From Paenibacillus mesophilus (lineage in GTDB: Bacteria > Bacillota > Bacilli > Paenibacillales > NBRC-103111): a DNA stretch of 64,000 bases. Below are positions 52,638-61,197 of the stretch, one piece after another (the first letter of the stretch is position 1; each line of letters starts with the position of its first letter). A program made the translations under genes and the position numbers. The DNA lies in contig NZ_VCRA01000017.1 of NCBI RefSeq assembly GCF_005938385.1, positions 62,001 to 126,000 on the forward strand, in the 5' to 3' direction. The notes below the pieces were generated by a model. That model was not told the origin of the DNA. It made no database searches and saw only the letters and a program-made list of their open reading frames with translations.

Positions 52638-53618
52638 TTACCGCCCGGCTTCTTCGGCCGGCTGCGCGGCTTTCACCAGCTTGTAGATCGTATCGTGAGT
52701 CGGGGCCGGAATATTGCCCTTGCGCGCCGCGTCCAATATCGCCCCGTTGATCCATTCGATCTCGGTCGCCCGGCCTGCGGATACGTCCTGAAGCATCGAC
52801 GATTCGTTGCGGGCCGTCTTGGCGCAAACTTCGAGCACTTGCTCCCATAAATCATCCCGGGTTCGCACCCCGCTGCCTTCCGCCGCGGCGATCCCTTCCC
52901 TCAGCAGCTCTTTCATCAGCTGTCTGCGTTGTCCGGTGGCGGGAAGCTCCCCGTTGCGGATTCGCAGCAGCGCCGTCAAAGGATTGATTACGGCATTAAT
53001 AAGCAGCTTGTTCCATACGATCTCTTTCATTTGGTTCGACAGGAAAGTCGGGAATCCTGCTTCATTCATCGCTTTCTCCATCAATTTTTGCGCTATTTCC
53101 GCCTCCGGACGCGAATCGCCGCTTCCGTCTTTCCGATCCGCACAACCGATCCATGTCGTACCCGATCCGGTATGGACGACACGGCTAGCGGACTCCCTTC
53201 TCGCCCCCTCCGTCGTAACCGCCAAGTCTATGCACGCCGGCGGCACGTATCGCCCGATTTTGTCCACGTGGCCGATACCGTTCTGAAAGCAGAGCAGCCT
53301 CCCCTGTTCTCTCAGCAGCTTGCTTATGGTCAACAGCAGAGGTTCGGACAAATGCTTCTGTTTGACCGTTAACAGCACCCAGTCGGGCCGGTAGTCCGGC
53401 ATATCTTGACCGCCTGTCGCATCGATCCGTTCGAACGATGCTGCCGGCACATGGAGTACCTTTGCGTTGTCGCCCTCTTGCAGCGTCAAACCGCTTTCGT
53501 TCAGTGCGGAAGCTTGCTGCTCGGTTCGGGTGATCAGAACGACATCCGCGCCTGCGGCCGCTAGCTTCGCGGTCACGAGCAAGCCGACCGAGCCGGCGCC
53601 AATGCATACGATTTTCAT
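52638..53618 (-). CDS. panE: 2-dehydropantoate 2-reductase
   Basis: 326 residues. NADPH loop GAGSVGLL (7-14), the conserved KQKHLSEP region, CFQNGIGHVDK and the catalytic-lysine region EIVWNKLLINAVINPLTALL fit the PanE/ApbA family. It makes pantoate for pantothenate and coenzyme A. Bacilli often have two paralogues; this one sits in the ylbQ-like position near gerR and bshC. Start ATG at 53618 has a weak ribosome binding site. Confidence 0.9.
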   Translation of the reverse strand: MKIVCIGAGSVGLLVTAKLAAAGADVVLITRTEQQASALNESGLTLQEGDNAKVLHVPAASFERIDATGGQDMPDYRPDWVLLTVKQKHLSEPLLLTISKLLREQGRLLCFQNGIGHVDKIGRYVPPACIDLAVTTEGARRESASRVVHTGSGTTWIGCADRKDGSGDSRPEAEIAQKLMEKAMNEAGFPTFLSNQMKEIVWNKLLINAVINPLTALLRIRNGELPATGQRRQLMKELLREGIAAAEGSGVRTRDDLWEQVLEVCAKTARNESSMLQDVSAGRATEIEWINGAILDAARKGNIPAPTHDTIYKLVKAAQPAEEAGR

Positions 53619-53676
53619 TTCCGGTTGACACCTGCCTTTGCCGCTACTATATCATATTTTCGCCCGACGTAAATAA

Positions 53677-53722
53677 CCCCACAAAGTGGAGCCTTTCTTC
53701 GAAGCTTATTCCAATTACAATA
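53677..53722 (+). repeat. Dispersed palindromic repeat, copy D (left half)
   Basis: CCCCACAAAGTGGAGC, CTTTCTTCGAAGCTTATTCC and AATTACAATA. The left half matches the family well; the right arm is absent, as in copy F. It lies between panE and the gerR terminator. Confidence 0.6.
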
Positions 53723-53735
53723 AATTCTATATACG

Positions 53736-53770
53736 CAAAAAAGCCCGCCGTCTTGATTCCGGCAAGCTTT
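53736..53770 (-). terminator. Terminator after gerR-like gene
   Basis: On the minus strand AGCTTGCCG and CGGCGGGCT pair around GAATCAAGA, followed by TTTTTT. Confidence 0.75.
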
Positions 53771-53803
53771 TCCCTTTGTGATCGCCTCTATTGGATATTG
53801 CTA

Positions 53804-54460
53804 TTATTCGATGCGCTCCAAGTTTCCGTTCGCGTCCATTTTGAAGCGGGGCTTTTGTTCGTCTTCCTCTTCGGCAAGAAACGCAAGCTTCCGGGCCCGG
53901 TCCATAATTTGTATAAGCGCCTTGTAATCGTCGTTTACGACACGGTAGTCCGTCTGAACGTGATTCATTTGTTTATCGAGGTTGTCTTTGACCCGTCTCA
54001 GCTCGTCGAGCTCCTCGTCCTTGTCCTTCAATTCTTTTTCTAGAGCTTTGATATGCCGGTTCATTTCCTGATAGGTTCCTTTCCATTGGCGCAAAAACCG
54101 GATGACGGCATCGATCGAGATCGTCTCCTCGCTGAGCGGATCGTGCTTGCCCGCCGAGCCCGCCGATTCCCCGCCCTCCAAAGTCGCGACGGACGAAACG
54201 GAAGAGCCGACGGCCGAATGTTTGCGGTACTGGCTTCTTTTTTGCCGCTGCGCTTTGGCGATCGATATCGCCGCTTCGTATTTTTTGCGTACACAGCTGT
54301 TCCAACGGAAGCCGCATGCCGCCGCGGTTCTTCCTATCTTTTCCCCTACCTCTTCAAAAGCCGCAAGCTGAGTGCCGCCTTCGCGTATATGACGAAGCGT
54401 TACTTCGGCCAAAATCAGATCGTCTTCCTCGCTCCAGGCGTCTTGTCTAACTGCAGTCAT
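53804..54460 (-). CDS. gerR: RsfA-family sporulation transcription regulator (GerR/YlbO-like)
   Basis: 218 residues from ATG at 54460, nine bases after GGAGG. A Myb/SANT-like N-terminal domain (RQDAWSEEDDLILAEVTLRH to AACGFRWNSCVRKKYE) is followed by a Ser-rich linker and a coiled coil (about 120-195). These are features of the RsfA/GerR regulators, which tune mother-cell or forespore gene sets. Position next to panE matches ylbO (gerR) of Bacillus, so I prefer GerR, though RsfA itself is possible. Confidence 0.8.
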   Translation of the reverse strand: MTAVRQDAWSEEDDLILAEVTLRHIREGGTQLAAFEEVGEKIGRTAAACGFRWNSCVRKKYEAAISIAKAQRQKRSQYRKHSAVGSSVSSVATLEGGESAGSAGKHDPLSEETISIDAVIRFLRQWKGTYQEMNRHIKALEKELKDKDEELDELRRVKDNLDKQMNHVQTDYRVVNDDYKALIQIMDRARKLAFLAEEEDEQKPRFKMDANGNLERIE

Positions 54461-54659
54461 GTGCAAAAACCTCCCAACAAACTGAAATCGCCACTACTTC
54501 ACTCTATGCCCAAACTAGATTTCATAGAATCTATTTGATACTACTTGGTATTACCATTTTTTTGATCGCTCATACATGTTTTTCGGACGACAGGTTATGC
54601 TAGTACAAAGTCCGATACTCATCGTTACAAAAAGTTTGCTAATTCGTCACGGATATCCG

Positions 54660-54689
54660 TTTACAATTTGAAAAGCAAACGGGTATAAT
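54660..54689 (+). promoter_or_regulatory. SigA-type promoter of DUF2626 gene
   Basis: TTTACA (54660-54665) and TATAAT (54684-54689) are 18 bp apart, 50 bp before the GTG start. The opposite strand of 54461-54650 should hold the gerR promoter; I saw an imperfect palindrome (AGATTCTATGAAATCT) there. Confidence 0.65.
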
Positions 54690-54742
54690 GGACAATAGGA
54701 TTTTGTGTATACGCATCGTTTCAACAGAGAGGGGGAGTAAGG

Positions 54743-54973
54743 GTGGCTCGCATGTTCAGAGTGCTCGGCTTTTGGACGCTGGCAATTGGTCTGATGGCGC
54801 TGGCCGGCGACATGAAGGAGATGGCACTGCTGTTCTTTTTCCAAACCGCCGCTTTCGTTGTCTTGGGTTATATGAATTTGTCCGAACGTACGTATATTAT
54901 GATTTTCTGGGGATACATGTTTCTCTCCTTCTTAGGATTTACGTACTGGTCCTTCTTCCAAATGGAGCTTTGA
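54743..54973 (+). CDS. DUF2626 membrane protein (YqgY-like)
   Basis: 76 residues from GTG at 54743 behind GGGGGAG. Three hydrophobic segments; the start ARMFRVLGFWTLAIGLMALAGD and the NLSERTYIMIFWGYMFLSF motif are those of DUF2626, a small conserved family of bacilli. Function unknown. It is followed by a bidirectional terminator. Confidence 0.85.
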   Translation: MARMFRVLGFWTLAIGLMALAGDMKEMALLFFFQTAAFVVLGYMNLSERTYIMIFWGYMFLSFLGFTYWSFFQMEL

Positions 54974-54999
54974 TTCACCGGCAGCAAATAATCGCAGAC

Positions 55000-55055
55000 A
55001 AAAAGGTGACCTTCCGGAGATTGTCCTACATAACCGGTCGGATCACCTTTTTTTC
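55000..55055. terminator. Bidirectional terminator
   Basis: AAAAAGGTGA (55000-55009) and TCACCTTTTT (55043-55052) form a 10-bp stem. The right arm contains the TGA stop codon of the methyltransferase gene on the minus strand. Confidence 0.85.
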
Positions 55056-56170
55056 GTTTGCACGAGCACCTTGAACAACTCGCTCATCTGGTCGCTTATA
55101 AGAAGCTGCCGTACCGCGCGATTACGCTTCGCCTGCGGGCTGAACGGATCCCGGCCGTCGTGGGACGCGAGCATGTCCAGCACGCCTTCGTCGATTAGGA
55201 ACTGCTGCTGCGTACGCAGCGACCATTCGGTAAAGCCCGCCTCCTCCCCGGCGCGAATACACGCCGTAAAGTCCACGTGAGCGGTCATGTCCTGCTCTCC
55301 GGGGTATGCGAACGGATCATCGTACGCCTGATGGTTGCGGTAGCAAAGAAACGTGCCCTTCATCCGGTGAGAAGCGAACAATTCCTCCGCCGTATCCCCA
55401 TAATCGATCGTTACAAGCGTTCCATGCGCAAGCCGCTCTCCGACACGCCGTATCCAATCAGCCGCTGCGGGATTCACTTCTATAATCTGCCCCTCGCGGA
55501 TCGCGATTCCTTGATTTTCGATGTACACGGCGGCGGGCCCGTCTTGTTCGAGTGGAAAAAGCTTTTTCGTAAACTGGCCTGTGCCATCGTCCCAGCCGAC
55601 ATGCCATTCGTGCAAGAGGCCATCCTTGCGCTCGATCCGGTGTACCGGAAATGCATCCAGCAGCTCATTCGAGAACACGACGACGGATCGCTCGGGAATC
55701 GGCTCGAAGCCTGCATTCGTATCCGCATGCCGGACGTTCGGGTGTCTCTCCAGCTCCGTCAGCTGGAGCCGGCGATGATAGGGGCTGACCTCATACATCA
55801 TATAGTCGAGCCGCTTGTACAGCTCGGGATCACGTTCGGCGATCGTGTCGAGAATGAGTCCGGCGAGCCGCCCCGTTCCCCCGCCCCATTCTACGATCGT
55901 AAAAGTCTCTTCCGGTCCGGACAGCCGCCGCGCCATCCGAATGAAGCAAGCTCCGAGTATTTCGCCCATAATCGAGCCGATCGAGGCGCTCGTATAGAAA
56001 TCCCCTTCTTTCCCGACCTTAGCCGAGTCCCGGTTGTAATAACCGAGCGTTTCGTGGTACAAGCATAATTCCATATAATCGCGGAACGGGATCGCTTTGT
56101 TCGGATTGCGGTTGATTGCCGCAACGATAACATCCGTCAGCGGGGTATGTTTTTCGGAAGAGTAGCGCAT
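55043..56170 (-). CDS. MidA/NDUFAF7-type SAM-dependent methyltransferase
   Basis: 375 residues. Family blocks: AIPFRDYMELCLYHETLGYYNR at the N-terminus, GKEGDFYTSASIG, the SAM site IVEWGGGTGRLAG and FSNELLDAFPVHR, GTLVTIDYG later. Mitochondrial members (NDUFAF7) methylate a complex I subunit; bacterial targets are unknown. ATG at 56170 follows AAAGGAG. Its stop lies inside the shared terminator hairpin. Confidence 0.87.
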   Translation of the reverse strand: MRYSSEKHTPLTDVIVAAINRNPNKAIPFRDYMELCLYHETLGYYNRDSAKVGKEGDFYTSASIGSIMGEILGACFIRMARRLSGPEETFTIVEWGGGTGRLAGLILDTIAERDPELYKRLDYMMYEVSPYHRRLQLTELERHPNVRHADTNAGFEPIPERSVVVFSNELLDAFPVHRIERKDGLLHEWHVGWDDGTGQFTKKLFPLEQDGPAAVYIENQGIAIREGQIIEVNPAAADWIRRVGERLAHGTLVTIDYGDTAEELFASHRMKGTFLCYRNHQAYDDPFAYPGEQDMTAHVDFTACIRAGEEAGFTEWSLRTQQQFLIDEGVLDMLASHDGRDPFSPQAKRNRAVRQLLISDQMSELFKVLVQTKKR

Positions 56171-56279
56171 CTGGTCGAACTCCTTTGGAAGGATAGCCTC
56201 TCAAGCATAACAAATCGGCCGGCCGGTTTCCACTGGATGGGCAACTTGATGCGAGATAGTGCCGTTTGGAGTTAACAAA

Positions 56280-56306
56280 CAGGAAAGAGTCCTTTCGGAC
56301 TCTCCC
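56280..56306 (-). terminator. Hairpin after stalk-domain gene
   Basis: AGAGTCC TTTC GGACTCT, a perfect 7-bp stem, 5 bp after the stop; the T-rich tail (TTTCCTGTTTG) is weak. Confidence 0.55.
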
Positions 56307-56310
56307 TTGT

Positions 56311-57786
56311 CTAGTTCACGGCTTTGGTAGCTATATATTCGAGACCCCAGGCAAAAATTTTCGCCGATCCTTCGCCTTCATGGCGCATCGTCCAATCCGA
56401 ATCCATCGGTCCGGCAATAAGGGTGATCCGTCCGCCGCTGCCGCTCCATTTGCCGGTATACGTTTTGCCCAAATCGAGCCATTCGTAAGTGCCGTCGGCA
56501 TGAATGTCGATCCAGCTGGCGGACGCCCCCGGCATATAGGCGCTAGTCGTCGTCTTGGACCCGTCACCGTTGACGGTCGTTCCTGTCGGAGCGTATCCTC
56601 CCGGAACCCAAAGCTCCCATTTCCCCAGCAGTACGGTCGAGCTTTCCTTCCCTGCAGGCGACTCGGCCGCTTCTCCCGTATTGGTCGTATCCGGTGCGGC
56701 ATTAACGTCGCCGATCGGGGAGAACGTGGAGGAAGGCCTCTCGGTATCGGTTATGAGTATAGTTCCATTGTCAAAGTAAACGAACATGTTCAGATGCTCG
56801 CTGACGAACCGCAGAGGAATGACCGTCGACCCGTCCTTCGTCATCGGCGCGGCAACCAGCTCATACGTTTTGTCGTTCACTATGGCCTGTTTGTTATGCA
56901 GCTGCATCGCGATGATTGCCTTGTCGTTCACGATCGTAATCTGCTGCTCTTCTTCGCGCCAGCCTACTTTCGCACCGAGCGCCTCGCTAATAAATCTTGC
57001 GGGAACCATCGTATTTCCTTCGTGAAGAAACGGGGATGCGTGCAGCTTATAGTCCTTCCTCTGACCGTTCTTCTCATAAATCACGGCGTATGTGCTGTCC
57101 ACCGTCAAATAGATCGAGAGAGGCTGATTATTCGGCACTCCCGGCACTTCATACGTTTCCGACCACTGCTTTGTAGTCGAGGACGGCATGTTCGTTTCGT
57201 TACCCGCCGGCTTCGGCTGCTGGCCGGTACTCGCCGATGGTGCCGGCTGCTGCGATTGACCCGGTTGATCGGGTGCCGGCTTAGCCGGTTTCGGTTCGTC
57301 TTGGGCCGGCGGAACCGAAGCCGCTGCGCGTCCGACTTCCAATACATAAGAGAACGTCGCTTTCTTCGCCGACAATTGATCGATACGGATTTTGGCCATT
57401 TTCCCGTCATGCAGCCGGACCAAATAGACGGCTTTTGTCTCGATCGTTACCGAGTTCGTGAACCCGGACAAAGACCCGCTAGTCGCATCCGTCAGCCCAT
57501 CTCCCTGCAGCTTCAGTATGCCTTCCGCGCCCATCGCCCCGTATTGATTGATGACGATATCGGCTTCTTTGGCCGATGCGGCTTTAAGCGTTGACAGGCT
57601 GAGCCCCCCTCTGTCAAGGACATCTCCGCTCCAATTGAGCGTATACAGATGTAGCGGGTCGTATGTGCCCGTTTTGACCGGGCTCCACTGGATCGTTTCC
57701 CCGCTCTCGCCAGCGGCATGGGCGGAACCGGCGGCAAACGCCCCTAGCAGCATAATGGCGAACAGGATCGGAAGCAATCGCTTCAC
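56311..57786 (-). CDS. Secreted protein with copper amine oxidase-like (stalk) domain
   Basis: 491 residues. A signal peptide (LLPILFAIMLLGAFAAGSAHA) is followed by an N-terminal domain with AADIVINQYGAMGAEGILKL-like beta structure, a Pro/Gln-rich linker (about 160-200), and a copper amine oxidase N-terminal domain (about 245-350) with MVPARFISEALGAKVGW and VIPLRFVSEHLNM. A C-terminal lipocalin-like region (about 390-490) has LLGKWELWVPGG and GTYEWLDLGKTYTGKWSG. Such domains occur in many exported Paenibacillus proteins, probably wall-associated. The start is GTG behind AAGGAG. Confidence 0.8.
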   Translation of the reverse strand: MKRLLPILFAIMLLGAFAAGSAHAAGESGETIQWSPVKTGTYDPLHLYTLNWSGDVLDRGGLSLSTLKAASAKEADIVINQYGAMGAEGILKLQGDGLTDATSGSLSGFTNSVTIETKAVYLVRLHDGKMAKIRIDQLSAKKATFSYVLEVGRAAASVPPAQDEPKPAKPAPDQPGQSQQPAPSASTGQQPKPAGNETNMPSSTTKQWSETYEVPGVPNNQPLSIYLTVDSTYAVIYEKNGQRKDYKLHASPFLHEGNTMVPARFISEALGAKVGWREEEQQITIVNDKAIIAMQLHNKQAIVNDKTYELVAAPMTKDGSTVIPLRFVSEHLNMFVYFDNGTILITDTERPSSTFSPIGDVNAAPDTTNTGEAAESPAGKESSTVLLGKWELWVPGGYAPTGTTVNGDGSKTTTSAYMPGASASWIDIHADGTYEWLDLGKTYTGKWSGSGGRITLIAGPMDSDWTMRHEGEGSAKIFAWGLEYIATKAVN

Positions 57787-58017
57787 GTCGTCTCACTCCT
57801 TGTCGGATTTTTATTAAGGTCGACTTGAATCGCCTTCTACTGTAATAAATCGTCCTTACATTTTCCTTACAAATCGAAGCTCCGCAGCGCCCGAATCCGG
57901 CTTTCCCCTCTCCGTCCGCAAGTTATCGGAAACGGCAAGCATAAATCGTCCGCTCCATCGATACATTTAGTATGGACAGGAACTGGACAGGACACGGGGA
58001 CATAGGGGGGATAACCG

Positions 58018-59097
58018 ATGCCGATACGACTGCCGCGCCTGGTCATCCTAGGGCTATGCTGCTTACTGCTTCATATCGGCGCCGCAGAGGCCGCCGCCGC
58101 CCCCGATACCGACGAGAAACGGCTGCTGCTGGAGAAAGGGTTGACGGTGTACGAGCTGGACCGGGAAATCGCCAGGCTGACGGACGAAGAGAAACGGTTA
58201 AACGCGAAGCTTGCGGAAACGGCTTCCCTGGTCGAACAAGCCGCCGTTCAAGTAGAAGAGCAGAAGCGCAAAACCGAGAAGGTAATCCGGTCGTATTACT
58301 CGGGTGAGCGAAATTCGATTTGGCTTGCCGCGCTGCACGCCCGCTCGATTCAAGATGCGATCTACGTGTGGGATCAGCTTCAACTCATTATCGAAGGTGA
58401 CCGGAAAGCGATCGACGAGTATAAAGAACGATACGTTTCGTTCAAATCGATGAAAACGAAGCTGGAAGCGGACCGTCTGCAGCTGACGAGCACGAGAAGC
58501 GCCTATGTGGCGGAGAAAGACAAGAGGCTTCAAGCACAAAAGGAGGTTGAGCGGCTGCTCGCCTCCAATGCGGATCGCGTACGTTTGGAGAAGGAAATGG
58601 AGGAAATCCGGAAGCAGTGGGAAGATCGCGGCCTCCCTTTGTTCCGCCAATATTTCTCGGCGCTGTCCGAAGCGATGACGAAGCTGCCGGAGCTGTTCGG
58701 GCAAAACAGCAAGATGGTGTCGATGAAAGGATTGTCGCCGAAAGTCAGAATCGGGGACGAAGAGCTGAACCGGTTTTTGCAAGCCAAGAGCAAAGAGCTC
58801 GAAGGATTCTCGTTCTTGTTCGAGAAAGGCGCCATTTCGGCGGGGGGCATGTCCGGCACCACCTCTATTTCGCTGAAAGGCCGCTACGTTGTCGAGAATA
58901 AGCCTGCCAACGCCGTCCGGTTCGTCATCGATAGCTTGGCCTACAACGGATACTCGATGCCGGACAGCACCGCCAAGACGTTGGAGCGGCAGTTCGATCT
59001 CGCCTTTTATCCGAATAAGCTGGCTCCGTTCGTCCAGGCGACCGACGTGCAGATCGACAGCGGCACGATGACGATTTTGTTGAAATTCACGCTTTAG
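58018..59097 (+). CDS. Secreted coiled-coil protein of unknown function
   Basis: 359 residues. A signal peptide (LVILGLCCLLLHIGAAEAAA) is followed by a long coiled coil (about 35-215) with ELDREIARLTDEEKRLNAKL and a Lys/Arg-rich tail, like the N-terminal part of PcsB-type proteins. The last 140 residues are a beta-rich domain (VRIGDEELNRFLQAKSKELE, GRYVVENKPANAVRFVID, DVQIDSGTMTILLKFTL) I cannot name. ATG follows GGGGGGATAACCG. Neighbours are another secreted protein and a solute-binding protein, so a cell-surface role is likely. Confidence 0.72.
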   Translation: MPIRLPRLVILGLCCLLLHIGAAEAAAAPDTDEKRLLLEKGLTVYELDREIARLTDEEKRLNAKLAETASLVEQAAVQVEEQKRKTEKVIRSYYSGERNSIWLAALHARSIQDAIYVWDQLQLIIEGDRKAIDEYKERYVSFKSMKTKLEADRLQLTSTRSAYVAEKDKRLQAQKEVERLLASNADRVRLEKEMEEIRKQWEDRGLPLFRQYFSALSEAMTKLPELFGQNSKMVSMKGLSPKVRIGDEELNRFLQAKSKELEGFSFLFEKGAISAGGMSGTTSISLKGRYVVENKPANAVRFVIDSLAYNGYSMPDSTAKTLERQFDLAFYPNKLAPFVQATDVQIDSGTMTILLKFTL

Positions 59098-59114
59098 TTA
59101 ACCCCAGTACGTAC

Positions 59115-59160
59115 GAAACCGGCGCATACGGAACGGGTCATTCCGCTTGCTCCGGTTTCT
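59115..59160. terminator. Bidirectional terminator
   Basis: GAAACCGG (59115-59122) and CCGGTTTC (59152-59159) form a stem with a further inner stem GCATACGGAA / TTCCGCTTGC. It separates two convergent genes. Confidence 0.75.
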
Positions 59161-59170
59161 TATTGTCATC

Positions 59171-60484
59171 TTACTTGGCGGCCGGACGTATGGCATTCCA
59201 TTCCGCCGCGGTGCGATCGGCGAACGTCTTGAACGGCAGCTCGCCCTTCCAAAGCTGCTCCAGCTGCCCCTGCAAAGACGTCATCTGCATCGCAAGCTGC
59301 GGAACGGACGGCACTGCGTCGTCCTGATCGATCAAGGCTGCGACATGTTTGAACGCGGGATCGTTTCTGATGCCCGAAGCGTAAGCATTCGTCTGGGCCG
59401 GCAGCACGCCCGCCGCGTTCCAGAATTTGAGTGCGGCCGAAGCCGATACAAGCTCGCGGATCAGCTCGAACGACTCCTTGCTCGACTCCGAACGGGCCGA
59501 GATCGCGAAGCTTTTGCCGGAAAGCCACGGGCCTTTCCACGTTTCCTCGCCTTTGGGGAGCGGAATTTTACTCATCGTCACGGCCGCCGATTCGTTCTGT
59601 TTCCAATCGGAGAATGGGGTCAAGTACCCGGTCAGCTTGCCTTGGGCGAGCTGATCCCACGGTTTCCAGATGGCGCTTCTGGGCGGGAACGATTTCGGCA
59701 GCTGCTTCGTTTCTTCCGGTGCCGTGAACAGAAACGTCTCCAATGACTTCAGCACGGCCGGATCGGATAATTCGATGGGAGCCGTTCTGGAAACCGTCTT
59801 GGCCCCTCCCAGCATGCGGGCGAGCGTCACGAACGAGCGTCCGTTCGGAGCGTCGAAATAAATACCGTATTTGCCTTCCTCGATTTTGTGCGTCTGCTTA
59901 TGTAGCGCAACAAGCTCATCCGATTCGGCGGGCGGCCTATCGCCCCACTCGTTCAATCTTTTCGCGTTATACACCATGACATAAGCGTCCAAATTTTTGG
60001 GGACGCCCCACAGGTAGCCGTTCCACTTCACCTGAGCGATCGCTTGCTCCATTTGTTCGGCTTGCAAGCCGCCCGTTAACATCGAGTCGACCGGAAGCAA
60101 ATACCCGAGGGCGGCGAATTCGCTCACCCAGTTATTGTCCAGCAGCATAATATCGGGCGCTTCCCCGAGCTGTGCCGCCTTTTTCAATTTCGTATATACG
60201 GTTTCGTCCGGAATGTTCTCCAGACGGATATCTATGCCGGTGTGCGCTGCCTGATACTGATCTTTCAGCTGTTGCAGCAGCGCGAATTCTTTGGACTGCA
60301 TGGACACGGCTATTCTGAGCTGTCTCGCGGCTTGGCCCGCTGCGGGAGGCGTCTCGACGATCGCGCTGCCTTCCCCCGCGCTCGGCTTCGTACGGTCGCT
60401 CGATCCGGTGAACAGAACGGGGATGAGCACAACGGCGAAGCAAGCCGCAGCCGCCAGCAGCAGCCAATTTTTATGGCGGAACAA
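59171..60484 (-). CDS. Extracellular solute-binding protein, family 1
   Basis: 437 residues from TTG at 60484, seven bases after GAGGAGG; the frame extends to 60508. An N-terminal hydrophobic segment (WLLLAAAACFAVVLIPVLF) without a clear lipobox suggests a membrane anchor or a long signal peptide. Mature part: RQLRIAVSMQSKEFALLQQLKDQY, EAPDIMLLDNNW, GYLWGVPKNLDAYVMVYN and GPWLSGKSFAIS, the sugar-type SBP1 layout. No permease or ATPase gene is adjacent, so it may be an orphan binding or sensor protein. Confidence 0.82.
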   Translation of the reverse strand: MFRHKNWLLLAAAACFAVVLIPVLFTGSSDRTKPSAGEGSAIVETPPAAGQAARQLRIAVSMQSKEFALLQQLKDQYQAAHTGIDIRLENIPDETVYTKLKKAAQLGEAPDIMLLDNNWVSEFAALGYLLPVDSMLTGGLQAEQMEQAIAQVKWNGYLWGVPKNLDAYVMVYNAKRLNEWGDRPPAESDELVALHKQTHKIEEGKYGIYFDAPNGRSFVTLARMLGGAKTVSRTAPIELSDPAVLKSLETFLFTAPEETKQLPKSFPPRSAIWKPWDQLAQGKLTGYLTPFSDWKQNESAAVTMSKIPLPKGEETWKGPWLSGKSFAISARSESSKESFELIRELVSASAALKFWNAAGVLPAQTNAYASGIRNDPAFKHVAALIDQDDAVPSVPQLAMQMTSLQGQLEQLWKGELPFKTFADRTAAEWNAIRPAAK

Positions 60485-60635
60485 AGTTTCCCCTCCTCTG
60501 TTTTGCATCGTTAGAAAAGGTTGCTAGTGCGAAAGACTTATTTTTATCTATACTATATCAAAAAAGCGCTTTCGTGAACCTTTTTTTGCGCATCCGAATT
60601 AACCGCCTCGACTGCCATGCTGTTGCTCCAGCAAG

Positions 60636-60664
60636 TCGACAGGCTGCGGCCGAATTGTTACAAT
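60636..60664 (+). promoter_or_regulatory. SigA-type promoter before 163-residue gene
   Basis: TCGACA (60636-60641) and TACAAT (60659-60664) are 17 bp apart, with the extended TGT before the -10. The region 60509-60620 should hold the promoter of the solute-binding gene on the minus strand (TTCACG and TAGTAT, 17 bp apart). Confidence 0.5.
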
Positions 60665-60695
60665 GGGGAAAAATGCGATGCGAACGGAGGATTTT

Positions 60696-61187
60696 ATGCT
60701 GAGATACGGTGTGGAAATGCAGCTGCCCGAAGGCAAACGCCCCGGCTATTACGCTCAATTCGTCAAGGCGCTGGCCGCAAAGGTGCGGATCGAGGACCGG
60801 GATAAAGAGCTGCTGATCGTAAACGGCGAAGAAGATTGCGAGGCGCTGCTCGAATTAATGGACGAGTACCGGTTCGAGTACGAGCAATTCGAATTATGGC
60901 CGCTGCCGGCGGAAGCTGATGTTACTCCGCTGTTCGTCGATTACGGCTTCGTGTCGGTATCCGACAACGCCTACTTGTACGGGCATCTGTGCGCCGTATT
61001 CAAGTTGGCCGAAGCGGGCCGGGATGCGGAGCCCGGGCAGGCGCTGGAGCAAATGCAGGAGCATCTGGTCGCCCGGATCGCCGGCGACGGCGAAAATCTG
61101 TATGCCGTAGACAGAGCGCTTACCGATTTGATGCACGGCATTGCCAAAGCGTACCGATGCAAGGTGGAATTTGTATACGGAGGGTAA
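60696..61187 (+). CDS. Hypothetical protein
   Basis: 163 residues from ATG at 60696, five bases after GGAGG. Soluble and acidic: LRYGVEMQLPEGKRPGYYAQ, EDCEALLELMDEYRFEYEQF and NAYLYGHLCAVFKLAE. I recognise no family. It is convergent with the AraC gene, whose stop is 10 bp away. Confidence 0.7.
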   Translation: MLRYGVEMQLPEGKRPGYYAQFVKALAAKVRIEDRDKELLIVNGEEDCEALLELMDEYRFEYEQFELWPLPAEADVTPLFVDYGFVSVSDNAYLYGHLCAVFKLAEAGRDAEPGQALEQMQEHLVARIAGDGENLYAVDRALTDLMHGIAKAYRCKVEFVYGG

Positions 61188-61197
61188 TAAATACCTT

